A stretch of DNA of 64,000 nucleotides. Origin: an uncultured Pelagibacteraceae bacterium. GTDB lineage: Bacteria > Pseudomonadota > Alphaproteobacteria > Pelagibacterales > Pelagibacteraceae. Positions 34,597 to 43,693 of the stretch are shown here, in pieces. A program made the position numbers and the translations under genes. The stretch spans positions 96,017 through 160,016 of the forward strand of contig CACKBU010000001.1 in NCBI GenBank assembly GCA_902598485.1, given 5' to 3'. The notes below the pieces were generated by a model. The model searched no databases, was not told the DNA's origin, and saw nothing but the letters and a program-made list of their open reading frames with translations. Each line of letters opens with the position of its first letter. The stretch's first letter is position 1.

Positions 34597-36441
34597 ATGA
34601 AAAAAATTACTCTCACATGTGCTCACGCGATCGTAAAATATTTGATTGCTCAGAAAATATTAATTAATGGTAAAAAAGAACCTTTATTTCCAGGTGTCTT
34701 TGGGATCTTTGGACATGGAAATGTAGCTTGTTTAGGTCAAGCACTAGAAGAAAGTAAAAAAGAACTTCCAACATATAGAGGACACCATGAACAAAATATG
34801 GCTCTTACTGGAATTGGTTATGCTAGGGCAAAAAGACGACAACAAATTTTTGTAGCGACATCCTCTGTTGGGCCTGGTGCAACAAATATGGTTACAGCTG
34901 CAGCAGTTGCTTTAAGTAACAGATTGCCTGTTTTGTTTCTACCAGGAGATACTTATGCAAATAGGATGCCAGATCCGGTTTTGCAACAAGTTGAGCATTT
35001 TAATAATCCCGGAATAACAGCTAATGATGCGTTTAAACCAGTTACAAGATATTTTGATCGAATAACTAGACCAGAACAGATTATTCAATCATTCCCAGTA
35101 GCAGTTCAAACAATGTTAGATCCTGCAGACTGTGGTCCAGCATGTATTGCTTTAAGCCAAGATGTACAAGGTCAAACCTTTGATTATCCAGAAGAGTTTT
35201 TTAAAGAAAGAGTACATGCAATTAGAAGACCAAGACCAGATGAATTTCAAATTAAAGAGGCAGCAGAAAAAATTAAGTCATCTAAAAATCCAATTATAAT
35301 TTCAGGTGGTGGGGTTTTTTACTCAGATGCAATGGAGGAGTTGAGTCAGTTCGCGATCAAACATAATATACCAGTTACGCAAACTGTAATGGGATATTCT
35401 ACAATGAAAAGAGACCATTCTCATTTTGCAGGTCAAATTGGTGGTTTAGGTGGAAAAAATACAAATACTTTAGCAAAAGAAACAGATTTAGCAATTGCAG
35501 TTGGAACCAAACTTGCAGATTTTACAACTGGATCATGGGCAAATTTTGAAAACAAAAATTTTAAACTAGTTTCAATAAATGTATCAAGATTTGATGCTAA
35601 CAAACATTTAGCGCAAGCTGTCATTGGAGATGCTAAAGTTTCATTAACAGAGCTTTCACAAGTATTAGGTAGTTGGAAAGCTGGAGAAGAGTGGAATAAA
35701 AAATCTCAAATTGAACTCAAATCATGGAATAATCATATTGATAAAGAGAGTGCGCCGACAAATCAAGAAGTTCCAAGTTATGTCCAGGTAATTGGTGCAA
35801 TTTATAGAAACTCTGACCCAACAGATATTGCAGTTACCGCAGCAGGGGGCTTAGTTGGTGAAGTCGTTCAAGTTTGGAGACCTAGAGAATTAAATACTCA
35901 TGAAACAGAATGGGGTTTTAGTTGTATGAGTTATGAAATTTCAGGAGCACTTGGAATAAAAATGGCAAATCCAGATAAAGAAGTAATTTCTTTTGTAGGA
36001 GATGGCTCTTATCTTTTAAATAACACAGATATTTATTCATCAGTTATTACAAAAAATAAATTAATAATTATAGTTTGTGATAATGGTGGGTTTGCAGTTA
36101 TCAATCGACTTCAATTATTTAAAGGTGGTAAAGAATATAATAACTTATTAAAGAGCTCTAATACTCCTGGATTAGTTGATGTTGATTTTGCAAAACACGC
36201 AGAAAGTATGGGAGCTAAATCTGAACATGTCAATTCAATTTCAGATCTAGAAGCTGCATTTAAAAGAGCAAAAGCATCTGATGTAACTTACGTTATTTCA
36301 ATTAAAACTCATGCTTATAAGTGGGTTGAGGGTTCTGCTTTTTGGGACAGTCCAACACTTGAAATTCCTAAAACCAAAGAAAATGAAGAGGCTTTAAAAC
36401 TTTATAAAGAAGGAAAAGATAAACAAAGACAAGGCGTATAA
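34597..36441 (+). CDS. iolD: IolD, trihydroxycyclohexane-1,2-dione hydrolase (ThDP enzyme)
   Basis: Thiamine-diphosphate enzyme of 614 residues that opens the ring of the IolE product to give 5-deoxy-glucuronate. The catalytic Glu is in RGHHEQNMA (E65), IolD-specific stretches are FGIFGHGNVACLGQAL, SSVGPGATNMVTAAA and LPGDTYANRMPDPVLQQVEHFN, and the ThDP-binding GDGSYLLNNTDIYSS is intact. It sits 16 kb from iolE and iolG-like genes. Gfo/Idh and hydroxyacid dehydrogenase genes follow closely, then an ABC importer. IolB, IolC and IolJ are not seen in the window. Confidence 0.92.
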   Translation: MKKITLTCAHAIVKYLIAQKILINGKKEPLFPGVFGIFGHGNVACLGQALEESKKELPTYRGHHEQNMALTGIGYARAKRRQQIFVATSSVGPGATNMVTAAAVALSNRLPVLFLPGDTYANRMPDPVLQQVEHFNNPGITANDAFKPVTRYFDRITRPEQIIQSFPVAVQTMLDPADCGPACIALSQDVQGQTFDYPEEFFKERVHAIRRPRPDEFQIKEAAEKIKSSKNPIIISGGGVFYSDAMEELSQFAIKHNIPVTQTVMGYSTMKRDHSHFAGQIGGLGGKNTNTLAKETDLAIAVGTKLADFTTGSWANFENKNFKLVSINVSRFDANKHLAQAVIGDAKVSLTELSQVLGSWKAGEEWNKKSQIELKSWNNHIDKESAPTNQEVPSYVQVIGAIYRNSDPTDIAVTAAGGLVGEVVQVWRPRELNTHETEWGFSCMSYEISGALGIKMANPDKEVISFVGDGSYLLNNTDIYSSVITKNKLIIIVCDNGGFAVINRLQLFKGGKEYNNLLKSSNTPGLVDVDFAKHAESMGAKSEHVNSISDLEAAFKRAKASDVTYVISIKTHAYKWVEGSAFWDSPTLEIPKTKENEEALKLYKEGKDKQRQGV

Positions 36442-36447
36442 ATCTTT

Positions 36448-37602
36448 ATGAATAAAATTTTTAAGGTCGGTCTTATAGGCTGTGGTCACATCGCCGAGAC
36501 ATACTTTAGAGGGCAACAATATTTTAATAATTTTAAAATAATTGCCTGTGCAGATATTGATCAAAAAGCAGCCGATAAATGTGCAAAATTATACAATATT
36601 AAATCTAAAACAGTTTCAGAAATTTTAAAAGATAATGAAATAGAAGTTATTTTAAATTTAACAATTCCACAATCTCATTATTCAGTATCAAAAAAAGTTT
36701 TGAACTCAGGTAAACATGTTTATTCAGAAAAACCACTAGCAACTTATTTTGCAAAAGGTAAAGAACTCGTCTCACTAGCAAAAAAAAATAAACTTTATCT
36801 TGGAAATGCTCCAGACACATTTTTAGGTGGAGGAATTCAAAAAGCTAGAGAATTAATTGACTCAGATTTGATTGGAGAGATTAAACTTGGTAATGCAATT
36901 TTCGCATTTCCTGGAGTAGAGTCTTTTCATCCAAAACCTGAGTCTTGGTATAAAAAAGAAGGAGGTCCAGTAATCGATATGGGACCTTATTTTTTTACAA
37001 CATTGGTAAATTTACTTGGACCTGCAAAACAAGTTCAAGGAAGAACATTAACTGCTTTTAAAAAAAGAATTTATGGAGTGGGACCTAAAAAAAACAAATC
37101 ATTTAAAGTGGAAACACCTACAACATATTTAGCGACAATCCAATTTCACAGTGGTGCTATAATTCAGGTAACACTCTCATTTGATGTAATTAATCATCAA
37201 AGAAACCATATGGAGCTTTATGGCACAAAAGGATCGATTATTGTTCCAGATCCTAATATGTTTGGGGGTTCTGTTTTTATTTCTGTTACAGAAGGTGGAA
37301 AATGGGGTGAACATAAAACAGACAAGATGCATTTAGGAAAAATAAACATAACTTCATCTAGTGGAAGATCTAATGAAGCTGCTACAAATGCAAACTATCG
37401 GAGTGTTGGTTTATCTGAAATGCTATATTCTATTCAAAAAAACAAAAAACATAGGTGTTCAGGTGATCTATCTTTACATGTATTAGATATAATCGAGTCA
37501 ACCATGAGGGCAGCTAACACAGGAACTCCTCAAAAAATAGAAACAATATGTGATAGACCAAAAAAATTTACTGAAGAAGAAGTAAAAAAAATTTTAATTT
37601 AG
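36448..37602 (+). CDS. Gfo/Idh/MocA-family oxidoreductase downstream of iolD
   Basis: Oxidoreductase of 384 residues: Rossmann turn VGLIGCGHIAETYF, catalytic lysine in VYSEKPLATY, then APDTFLGGGIQKARELI and PVIDMGPYFFTTLVNLLG with the active-site region. It begins six bases after the iolD stop and ends directly against the next dehydrogenase start, so the three genes form an operon. The long C-terminal domain resembles sugar dehydrogenases; a keto-inositol or sugar substrate is plausible. Confidence 0.87.
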   Translation: MNKIFKVGLIGCGHIAETYFRGQQYFNNFKIIACADIDQKAADKCAKLYNIKSKTVSEILKDNEIEVILNLTIPQSHYSVSKKVLNSGKHVYSEKPLATYFAKGKELVSLAKKNKLYLGNAPDTFLGGGIQKARELIDSDLIGEIKLGNAIFAFPGVESFHPKPESWYKKEGGPVIDMGPYFFTTLVNLLGPAKQVQGRTLTAFKKRIYGVGPKKNKSFKVETPTTYLATIQFHSGAIIQVTLSFDVINHQRNHMELYGTKGSIIVPDPNMFGGSVFISVTEGGKWGEHKTDKMHLGKINITSSSGRSNEAATNANYRSVGLSEMLYSIQKNKKHRCSGDLSLHVLDIIESTMRAANTGTPQKIETICDRPKKFTEEEVKKILI

Positions 37603-38625
37603 ATGTCAAAACCAATTGTTATATCTGATCCTTTTCCAAGAACATTGGATCTGATTTTTACAAAAAAAAAATTAAAAGAATTAAAAACAAAATATAAAGT
37701 TTTAATAGCACCTAATAAAAAAAAAAGACAATTTTATGAAAACTATATTAATAAAGCTACTTTCATAATGGGTCAGCCAGACTTAGATAAAAAAATTTTG
37801 TCAAAAGCAAAAAAATTAAAAGCAATAATAAATGTTGAAAGTAATTTTATGAACAATGTTGATTATACTTATTGTTCTCAAAAAGGAATCCATGTAATTG
37901 CAACCTCTCCAGTATTTTCAAAGCCTGTAGCAGAAATTGCATTAGGAATGACACTTTCTTTGTTAAGAAATATTCATAATGCTCATTTTGATTTTGTAAA
38001 AGGTAAAGAGAAATATGGATTAGAAAGTAATTTAAAAGCATCACTTTTATCAGGAAAAAAAATTGGATTATTAGGATTTGGCGACCTAGCAAAATCGTTA
38101 TATCCACTGTTGCTGCCTTTTACTAAAGATATAAATGTTTATGACCCTTGGTTGTCTAAGAACAAAATTAAAAGCTTTGGATTTAATCCAGTTAGCTTAA
38201 ATAATATGTTTAAAACGTGTGAAATTATTTACGTATTAGCAGCAGTAACAACTAAAAATAAAAATTTAGTAAATAAACGTTTAATTAATAAAATGAAAAC
38301 AAACTCATTATTTATATTGATGAGTCGAGCAGCAGTTGTAAATTTTAAAGACTTGATCACAAGAGTTAAAAAGGGAGATATTTATGTAGCTACAGATGTA
38401 TTTCCTGAGGAGCCAGTGAGAAAAAATGACCCAATCAGAAAAGTTAAAAATATTTTGTTTTCAGCACACAGAGCTGGAGCTTTGACAGAGGCTTTTTTTG
38501 CTATGGGGGACATAGTTTTAAAGGACATGCATTTAATATCAAAAAATTTAAAACCTAAATTTTGTAAAAAGGCTGAATTAAAGACAGTAGGATTATTAGC
38601 TTCAAAACCAGTTGCAATTAATTGA
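37603..38625 (+). CDS. D-2-hydroxyacid dehydrogenase family protein
   Basis: Dehydrogenase of 340 residues with the Rossmann turn LLGFGDLAKSL, in which the third Gly of the motif is Leu-Ala, the catalytic Arg in LMSRAAVVNF, Glu in VFPEEPV and His in FSAHRAGALTEAF. It is more divergent than the copies at 19116 and 26178. It starts with no gap after the Gfo/Idh gene and is followed 22 bp later by the ABC importer genes, suggesting action on the imported compound. Confidence 0.83.
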   Translation: MSKPIVISDPFPRTLDLIFTKKKLKELKTKYKVLIAPNKKKRQFYENYINKATFIMGQPDLDKKILSKAKKLKAIINVESNFMNNVDYTYCSQKGIHVIATSPVFSKPVAEIALGMTLSLLRNIHNAHFDFVKGKEKYGLESNLKASLLSGKKIGLLGFGDLAKSLYPLLLPFTKDINVYDPWLSKNKIKSFGFNPVSLNNMFKTCEIIYVLAAVTTKNKNLVNKRLINKMKTNSLFILMSRAAVVNFKDLITRVKKGDIYVATDVFPEEPVRKNDPIRKVKNILFSAHRAGALTEAFFAMGDIVLKDMHLISKNLKPKFCKKAELKTVGLLASKPVAIN

Positions 38626-38647
38626 TATTTTAATAATTTTATAATTT

Positions 38648-39397
38648 ATGTCATCAACTACTAATCCACTACTAGAAGCAAAAGGAATAACAAAATATTT
38701 TGGAACCATAACAGCATTGGAGAACGTAAACTTAAAAGTTCACGCAGGAGAATGCTTAGGTGTTGTTGGAGATAATGGAGCTGGGAAATCAACTTTGATG
38801 AAAGTATTATCTGGTCTTTATAAACCTAGTGCAGGCTCATTATTCTTTCAAGGTAAAGAGGAAATTTTAGAAAGTCCAAGAGACTCTCAAAACTTAGGAT
38901 TAGAAATGGTTTATCAAGATCTTGCATTAGCAGGTAACTTACCAATAGGAGAAAATATATTTCTTGGAAGAGAACCCACTAAAAATTTAGGATTTATAAA
39001 ATTATTAGACTTTAATAAAATAAAAGAATTAACAAATGCTCATCTAGATAAATTAAAAATAAATGTAAAAAGTGCAGATCAAAAAGTAGAGGAACTATCA
39101 GGTGGTCAAAGACAAGCTGTAGCGATCGCAAGATCAACAGCCTTTAATGCTAAAGTAGTAATTATGGATGAACCAACTGCTGCATTAGCAATCAAAGAAG
39201 TGGGTAAAGTATTAGATCTGATTAATAGTTTAAAAAAAACAGGTGTTGGAGTGATTGTAATAAGTCATAGAATGGATGATATATTTACAGTATGTGACAG
39301 AGTAATGGCTTTGTTTCAGGGAACAAATTTTGCAGAAGCAAGTCTTTCAAATACTTCTAGAGATGAAGTGATTGGTTGGATTATGGGAAAAAAATAA
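38648..39397 (+). CDS. Sugar ABC importer ATPase, single-domain (FrcA-like)
   Basis: ATPase of 249 residues with Walker A GDNGAGKST, signature LSGGQRQAVAIARS, Walker B VVIMDEPTAAL and switch His in ISHRMDD. Ribose-type importers usually have a fused double ATPase near 500 residues (RbsA); this protein has one domain, like FrcA of the fructose system. With the permease and binding protein that follow it forms a complete importer of the ribose/fructose/inositol class. Confidence 0.9.
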   Translation: MSSTTNPLLEAKGITKYFGTITALENVNLKVHAGECLGVVGDNGAGKSTLMKVLSGLYKPSAGSLFFQGKEEILESPRDSQNLGLEMVYQDLALAGNLPIGENIFLGREPTKNLGFIKLLDFNKIKELTNAHLDKLKINVKSADQKVEELSGGQRQAVAIARSTAFNAKVVIMDEPTAALAIKEVGKVLDLINSLKKTGVGVIVISHRMDDIFTVCDRVMALFQGTNFAEASLSNTSRDEVIGWIMGKK

Positions 39398-39399
39398 AT

Positions 39400-40413
39400 A
39401 TGGAAGATAAAGATAAAAAAATTGTAAGTCTTCATTTGAAACTAATGCCATATTTAGAAAAATATGGAATTCTTCTTTTATTAGTAATTATGATTTTGGT
39501 TATGCACATATTACAACCAGATGTTTTTTTATCTTGGAGAAATGTAACTAACGTTTTTAAACAAATATCTTGGCAGTCGATGTTAGCTTTGGGAGTATTT
39601 ATGGTAATTGTGACTGCTGGAATAGATCTTTCAGTCGGTTCAATCATGATGTTATCGTTAATGATTTTAGCTGTAGTTGCTAAAGCTGGAGCGCCTTGGT
39701 ACATTGTGGTTATTACACCTTTGATTGCAGGGTTTTTGTGTGGTCTATTTAATGGTCTTGGTATCACCTTGCTTCGCATGCCTCATCCTTTTATAATGAC
39801 TTTAGGTACACTTTATATATTTAGAGGAACTGGAAACCTAATCTCTGGTGGAACCCCTATAAGTGGTTTTACAGACGAAGTTAGGTACCTTGGTCATGGA
39901 AGAATTGATCTTCAATGGTTAGGATTAGAAAAATCGCAGTACCTTCCTGTAAGTTTAGTATTAATTGCAATTGTATATATAATTTTTTGGATTTTCTTAA
40001 ATCATAGCAAAACTGGAAAATGGATTTATGCAATTGGAGGAAACCCAAATGCTGCTAGGGCATCAGGAATAAATGTTAACAAAATTTTAGTTATAGTTTA
40101 TTCATTATGTGGATTTCTATCTGGCATTGGTGCTTTAATTTTAGCTGGCAGAACTGACTCGGGTTATCCCAACGCTGGACTTCAATCTGAACTTGATGCG
40201 ATCGCTGCATGCATAATTGGAGGCGCAAGTTTTTTTGGAGGTAGAGGTACAGTTTTAGGAGTATTTGCAGGTGTAATGATTATGGGAATTTTAAGAAATG
40301 GTCTAAATTTGATGGACGTTAGTTCTTTTTGGCAGCAAGTTTTAATAGGTTCAATAATAGTTCTTGCAGTTTATATAGATGTATTAAGAAGAGATTTGGG
40401 AACTAGAAAGTAA
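39400..40413 (+). CDS. Sugar ABC importer permease (RbsC/FrcC-like)
   Basis: Inner-membrane permease of 337 residues with eight to ten hydrophobic segments. Typical parts are FMVIVTAGIDLSVGSIMML, FNGLGITLLRMPHPFIMTLGTL, YAIGGNPNAARASGINV and DAIAACIIGGASFFGGRGTVLG. The frame opens at a TTG at 39376 inside the ATPase gene, but ATG 39400, two bases after the ATPase stop, is the sensible start. It forms the membrane part of the importer with the flanking genes. Confidence 0.92.
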   Translation: MEDKDKKIVSLHLKLMPYLEKYGILLLLVIMILVMHILQPDVFLSWRNVTNVFKQISWQSMLALGVFMVIVTAGIDLSVGSIMMLSLMILAVVAKAGAPWYIVVITPLIAGFLCGLFNGLGITLLRMPHPFIMTLGTLYIFRGTGNLISGGTPISGFTDEVRYLGHGRIDLQWLGLEKSQYLPVSLVLIAIVYIIFWIFLNHSKTGKWIYAIGGNPNAARASGINVNKILVIVYSLCGFLSGIGALILAGRTDSGYPNAGLQSELDAIAACIIGGASFFGGRGTVLGVFAGVMIMGILRNGLNLMDVSSFWQQVLIGSIIVLAVYIDVLRRDLGTRK

Positions 40414-40521
40414 ATTATACGCACTTACACGCATTAGTTGTATTCAAAATTGTCTTAACACCTTTATAAACAGTTGAACTCTTCTCATTTTTTTTATTTA
40501 ATTTAGTTATTAAATAACAAT

Positions 40522-40532
40522 AGGGGAAATAA
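40522..40532 (+). promoter_or_regulatory. Strong ribosome-binding leader of the sugar-binding protein gene
   Basis: The sequence AGGGGAAATAA lies directly against the ATG at 40533. It differs in only one base from the leaders of the DctP and TctC genes. The 119-bp gap upstream also holds two ACGCA repeats ten bases apart (40419-40423 and 40429-40433), a possible regulator site. Confidence 0.55.
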
Positions 40533-41465
40533 ATGAAAAACTTAACACGAAAAATTGTTGTTTTTTTTACAGCAATTTTTTTATCAATCAGTTTAGGTTC
40601 AGTATCTTTTGCTGATGGACATGGTAAAAAAATCCTATTCAGTATTAAAGGTCCTGGATCTGGAAATCCTTTTTGGGCATCTGTAACAAAAGGTGCTGAA
40701 GAGGAAGCTAAAAAACTAGGCGTTAAATTAATTTTAATTGCACCTCCTCAAGAGGGAGATGTTCAGGCACAGATAAACCAAGTTGAAGACCAATTAGCAA
40801 AAGGTGTTGATGCTTTAGCACTAGCACCAGGAGATCCAAATGCTTTTGCTCCGATCGTTGATGATGCTATCAAAAGTGGAGTTCCAGTTGTATTCGTTGA
40901 TACAAAGGGAATTAACGAAGGAGTAACTTTTATTGGAACGAACAACATGAATGGTGCAGAGTTAGCTGCAAAATTTATTTGTGATAAAACTCCTAAAGGT
41001 TCAGATGTTGCAATTTTAACTGGTATTGAGTCACAATCTACAGCGTTGTTAAGAAGAGATGGCGCTATAAAAGGTTTTAAAAATTGTGGATTAAATATTG
41101 TTGCAACTCAAACTGCTGAGTGGGACACTGCAAAAGGTAGATCTGTAACTGAGTCGATCATTTTAAAAAATCCAAACATCAAAGCAATATTTGCTTCAAA
41201 TGATAATATGGGCTTAGGTGCTATGCAGGCTCTTAAAGATGCGGACATGAATGATGTGGTTGTGGTAGGATTTGATGCTACACCAGATGCAGCTACAAGT
41301 ATCTTAAAAGGAGAAATGACAGCAACGATTGCTCAGTTTTCTTATAATATGGGTGCATATGGGGTTAAATATGCGCTTGAATTAGCTAATGGTGGAAGTA
41401 TTGACCCAAATATCGATACTGGAACACAATTAGTAACAAAAGAAAACGCTAACGATTTTAAATAA
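40533..41465 (+). CDS. Periplasmic sugar-binding protein (ribose/inositol type)
   Basis: Type I solute-binding protein of 310 residues with a signal peptide (KIVVFFTAIFLSISLGSVSFA, then DGHGKK). The fold pieces GPGSGNPFWASVTKGAEEEAKKLG, QVEDQLAKGVDALALAPGD and IFASNDNMGLGAMQAL are typical. The neighbouring iolD suggests inositol as ligand; the downstream FucU/RbsD and ribokinase suggest a pentose or hexose. A strong leader (AGGGGAAATAA) precedes the start. A strong intrinsic terminator follows, so it should be the most abundant product of the operon. Confidence 0.92.
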   Translation: MKNLTRKIVVFFTAIFLSISLGSVSFADGHGKKILFSIKGPGSGNPFWASVTKGAEEEAKKLGVKLILIAPPQEGDVQAQINQVEDQLAKGVDALALAPGDPNAFAPIVDDAIKSGVPVVFVDTKGINEGVTFIGTNNMNGAELAAKFICDKTPKGSDVAILTGIESQSTALLRRDGAIKGFKNCGLNIVATQTAEWDTAKGRSVTESIILKNPNIKAIFASNDNMGLGAMQALKDADMNDVVVVGFDATPDAATSILKGEMTATIAQFSYNMGAYGVKYALELANGGSIDPNIDTGTQLVTKENANDFK

Positions 41466-41490
41466 TCGATAGATATATAATTTAAAAAAA

Positions 41491-41520
41491 GGGTGGAATT
41501 TAATTCCACCCTTTTTTTTT
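41491..41520 (+). terminator. Intrinsic terminator after the sugar-binding protein gene
   Basis: GGGTGGAATT and AATTCCACCC form a stem of eight to ten pairs around a minimal loop, preceded by an A-run and followed by nine T. This is a textbook rho-independent terminator 25 bp after the stop codon, and it is GC-rich against its surroundings. Confidence 0.93.
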
Positions 41521-41537
41521 ATGTAATATAATAATTC

Positions 41538-41999
41538 ATGCTTATTAAAATTGATCCAATATTAAGCCCAGATTTACTTTTTCATTTAAGATCTATGGGC
41601 CATGGAGAAAAACTAATATTAGCTGATGCTAATTTTCCAGCGTATACTACAAATGATAAAATAATAAGATTAGACGGAGTTGGTATAAAAGAAGCAGCCT
41701 CTGCCATACTTTCAGTATTTCCACTTGATAGTTTTATCAATTCAAAAGGAGGATCTCCAGCTTTAAGAATGGAAGTAGATGATAAACCTGACGAGTTAAC
41801 TGAAACACATAAAGAATTTATTGAAATTGTAAAAAAAATCTCAGGAGAAAATTGGAATGTGGGATCAATTTCAAGACAAGAGTTTTATCATGAGGCCAAA
41901 AAAGCTTATTGCATAGTTACTACGACAGACGCAAGACCGTTTGGTTGTTTTATACTTACCAAAGGAGTCATTTTACCTGACGGAAACGTTTGGACTTAA
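41538..41999 (+). CDS. RbsD/FucU-family sugar mutarotase
   Basis: Protein of 153 residues that interconverts sugar anomers or ring forms, such as ribose or fucose. The family core SMGHGEKLILADANFPAY carries the catalytic His, and the C-terminal TTTDARPFGCFILTKGVI is typical. Length and motif fit FucU slightly better than RbsD. It follows the terminator at 41520 with only 18 bp before its ATG, so it needs read-through or its own promoter overlapping the terminator. It is three bases upstream of the kinase gene. Confidence 0.9.
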   Translation: MLIKIDPILSPDLLFHLRSMGHGEKLILADANFPAYTTNDKIIRLDGVGIKEAASAILSVFPLDSFINSKGGSPALRMEVDDKPDELTETHKEFIEIVKKISGENWNVGSISRQEFYHEAKKAYCIVTTTDARPFGCFILTKGVILPDGNVWT

Positions 42000-42002
42000 A
42001 AA

Positions 42003-42917
42003 ATGAAAACCATTTCAGTTTTTGGTGTATTTGTTGCAGATCTTTGCTTCATATCTAACGCGATCCCTGAAAAAGGACAAACTATTCTAGGTTCACAACA
42101 TATTATTGGACCAGGCGGAAAAGGTTCAAACCAAGCAATTGCAGCAGCTAAACTCAATGGGAGTGTAAATTTTATCACAAAAATTGGCAAAGACAAAAAT
42201 GGTGAGATGGCTTTAACTTTATATAAAGAATTGGGCATCGACACTGCTTGCATAATTCAAGACGAAAATCACTCAACTGGAGTTGCAGGAATAATGGTAA
42301 ATGAAAAAACAGGTGAGAATGCAATAAATATAATACCTGGTGCTGCTGGTACTCTTACCCATGATGATATTGAAAAAAATTTAAATTTTATTGCAAAAGC
42401 AGAAATATTTTTAACACAACTAGAAACGCCTTATGAAGTTACTAGTTATGCATTAAAAAAAGCTAAAGAAAAGGGACTAGCCACAATATTAAATCCAGCA
42501 CCTGCGTGCCAAATTAATGATGATGATTTTAAATTAATTGATTTTTTTACACCTAATGAAACTGAGGCTGAATTTTATTTAAATAAAAAAATTGAAACTG
42601 AAAAAGATATAAAAATTGCCTCAGAGGAATTTTTAAAAAAAGGTATTAAAAACATAGTTATAACATTAGGTGAAAAAGGATGCTATTTTGCAAATGATAA
42701 AGAAAGTTTTTTCATGAATGCATTTAAACTTAAAGATCCAGTAGTTGATACTACTGGCGCAGGAGATGCTTTCAACGGCGCTTTAGCTGTTGGGTTATCA
42801 AAAGATTTAGATATTAAAGAAGTACTCTCTTTTGCGAATAAGGTAGGAGCAATTTCAACCACTAAACAAGGTGCAGCAGCCTCAATGCCATCGATGGAAG
42901 ATTTAAATAATTATTAG
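42003..42917 (+). CDS. PfkB-family sugar kinase (ribokinase-like)
   Basis: Carbohydrate kinase of 304 residues. The first PfkB signature is GPGGKGSNQAIAAAKL and the second, with the catalytic Asp and anion hole, is DTTGAGDAFNGALAVGL; NPAPACQI and TPNETEAEF are ribokinase-like. It phosphorylates an imported sugar, probably ribose or a related one, after anomer conversion by the upstream mutarotase. An SDR gene follows after 14 bp. Confidence 0.92.
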   Translation: MKTISVFGVFVADLCFISNAIPEKGQTILGSQHIIGPGGKGSNQAIAAAKLNGSVNFITKIGKDKNGEMALTLYKELGIDTACIIQDENHSTGVAGIMVNEKTGENAINIIPGAAGTLTHDDIEKNLNFIAKAEIFLTQLETPYEVTSYALKKAKEKGLATILNPAPACQINDDDFKLIDFFTPNETEAEFYLNKKIETEKDIKIASEEFLKKGIKNIVITLGEKGCYFANDKESFFMNAFKLKDPVVDTTGAGDAFNGALAVGLSKDLDIKEVLSFANKVGAISTTKQGAAASMPSMEDLNNY

Positions 42918-42931
42918 TACTATTTCCAAAA

Positions 42932-43693
42932 ATGAAAACTGAATATTTTGATCTTAAAAATAAAAGAGCTTTAGTGTCAGGTGGAGCTTCAGGTATAGGA
43001 TCATCAATTGTTGAACATCTTTGTGAGCAAGGAGTTGAAGTATATTTTTTCGATATAGATAAAAAAGAGGCCAAAAAAACTATTAATAAGATCAAAAAGA
43101 AAAAATTTAAAATTCCAAATTTTGTGGAATGTGACATTAAAAATATTAAAAAATACAAATCTTTAATCTTAAGTATTATTAATAAAGGTGGTCCAATTGA
43201 TATTTTGATTAATAATGTCTCTAATGATCAAAGACATAGCCTAGAAAATATTACTGAAAAATATTGGGATGAGAGAATGGCTATAAATTTAAAGCATTAT
43301 TTATTTGCCATACAATCAGTTAAAAAAAGCATGGTGAAAAATAAAGGTGGATCAATAATAAATTTAGGGTCTGTCAGTTGGGTTAGGGGAGCAGTAATGT
43401 TCCCAGCATATAGTACTGCAAAAGCAGGAATTCATGGATTAACAAGATCTTTAGCAAGAGATTTAGGAAAACATAATATAAGAATTAACTCTATTGCACC
43501 TGGTTCAATCGCAACAACTAGACAATCCAAATTGTGGCTTAATCCGAAATTTAAAGAGGAAATTTTAAAAAATCAGGCTTTAAAAAAACAATTATTACCT
43601 GAAGATGTTTCAAAAATGGTTTTATTCTTAGCGTCTGATGTTTCTTCAGGATGTACAAAACAAAACTTTACGGTGGACGCAGGATTAATTTAG
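42932..43693 (+). CDS. Short-chain dehydrogenase, first of a paralogous pair
   Basis: SDR of 253 residues with SGGASGIGSSIVEHL (cofactor site), NNVSNDQRH in place of the usual NNAG, Ser in GSVSWVRG and the YSTAKAGIHG catalytic Tyr-Lys. It is closely related to the SDR at 53778, sharing DLKNKR at the start, the Asn-Asp-x-Arg-His stretch, NLKHY, PGSIAT-RQ and SSGCTKQ at the end. These resemble sugar (aldose) dehydrogenases that make aldonolactones. The stop overlaps the convergent PdxA homologue by four bases. Confidence 0.87.
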   Translation: MKTEYFDLKNKRALVSGGASGIGSSIVEHLCEQGVEVYFFDIDKKEAKKTINKIKKKKFKIPNFVECDIKNIKKYKSLILSIINKGGPIDILINNVSNDQRHSLENITEKYWDERMAINLKHYLFAIQSVKKSMVKNKGGSIINLGSVSWVRGAVMFPAYSTAKAGIHGLTRSLARDLGKHNIRINSIAPGSIATTRQSKLWLNPKFKEEILKNQALKKQLLPEDVSKMVLFLASDVSSGCTKQNFTVDAGLI

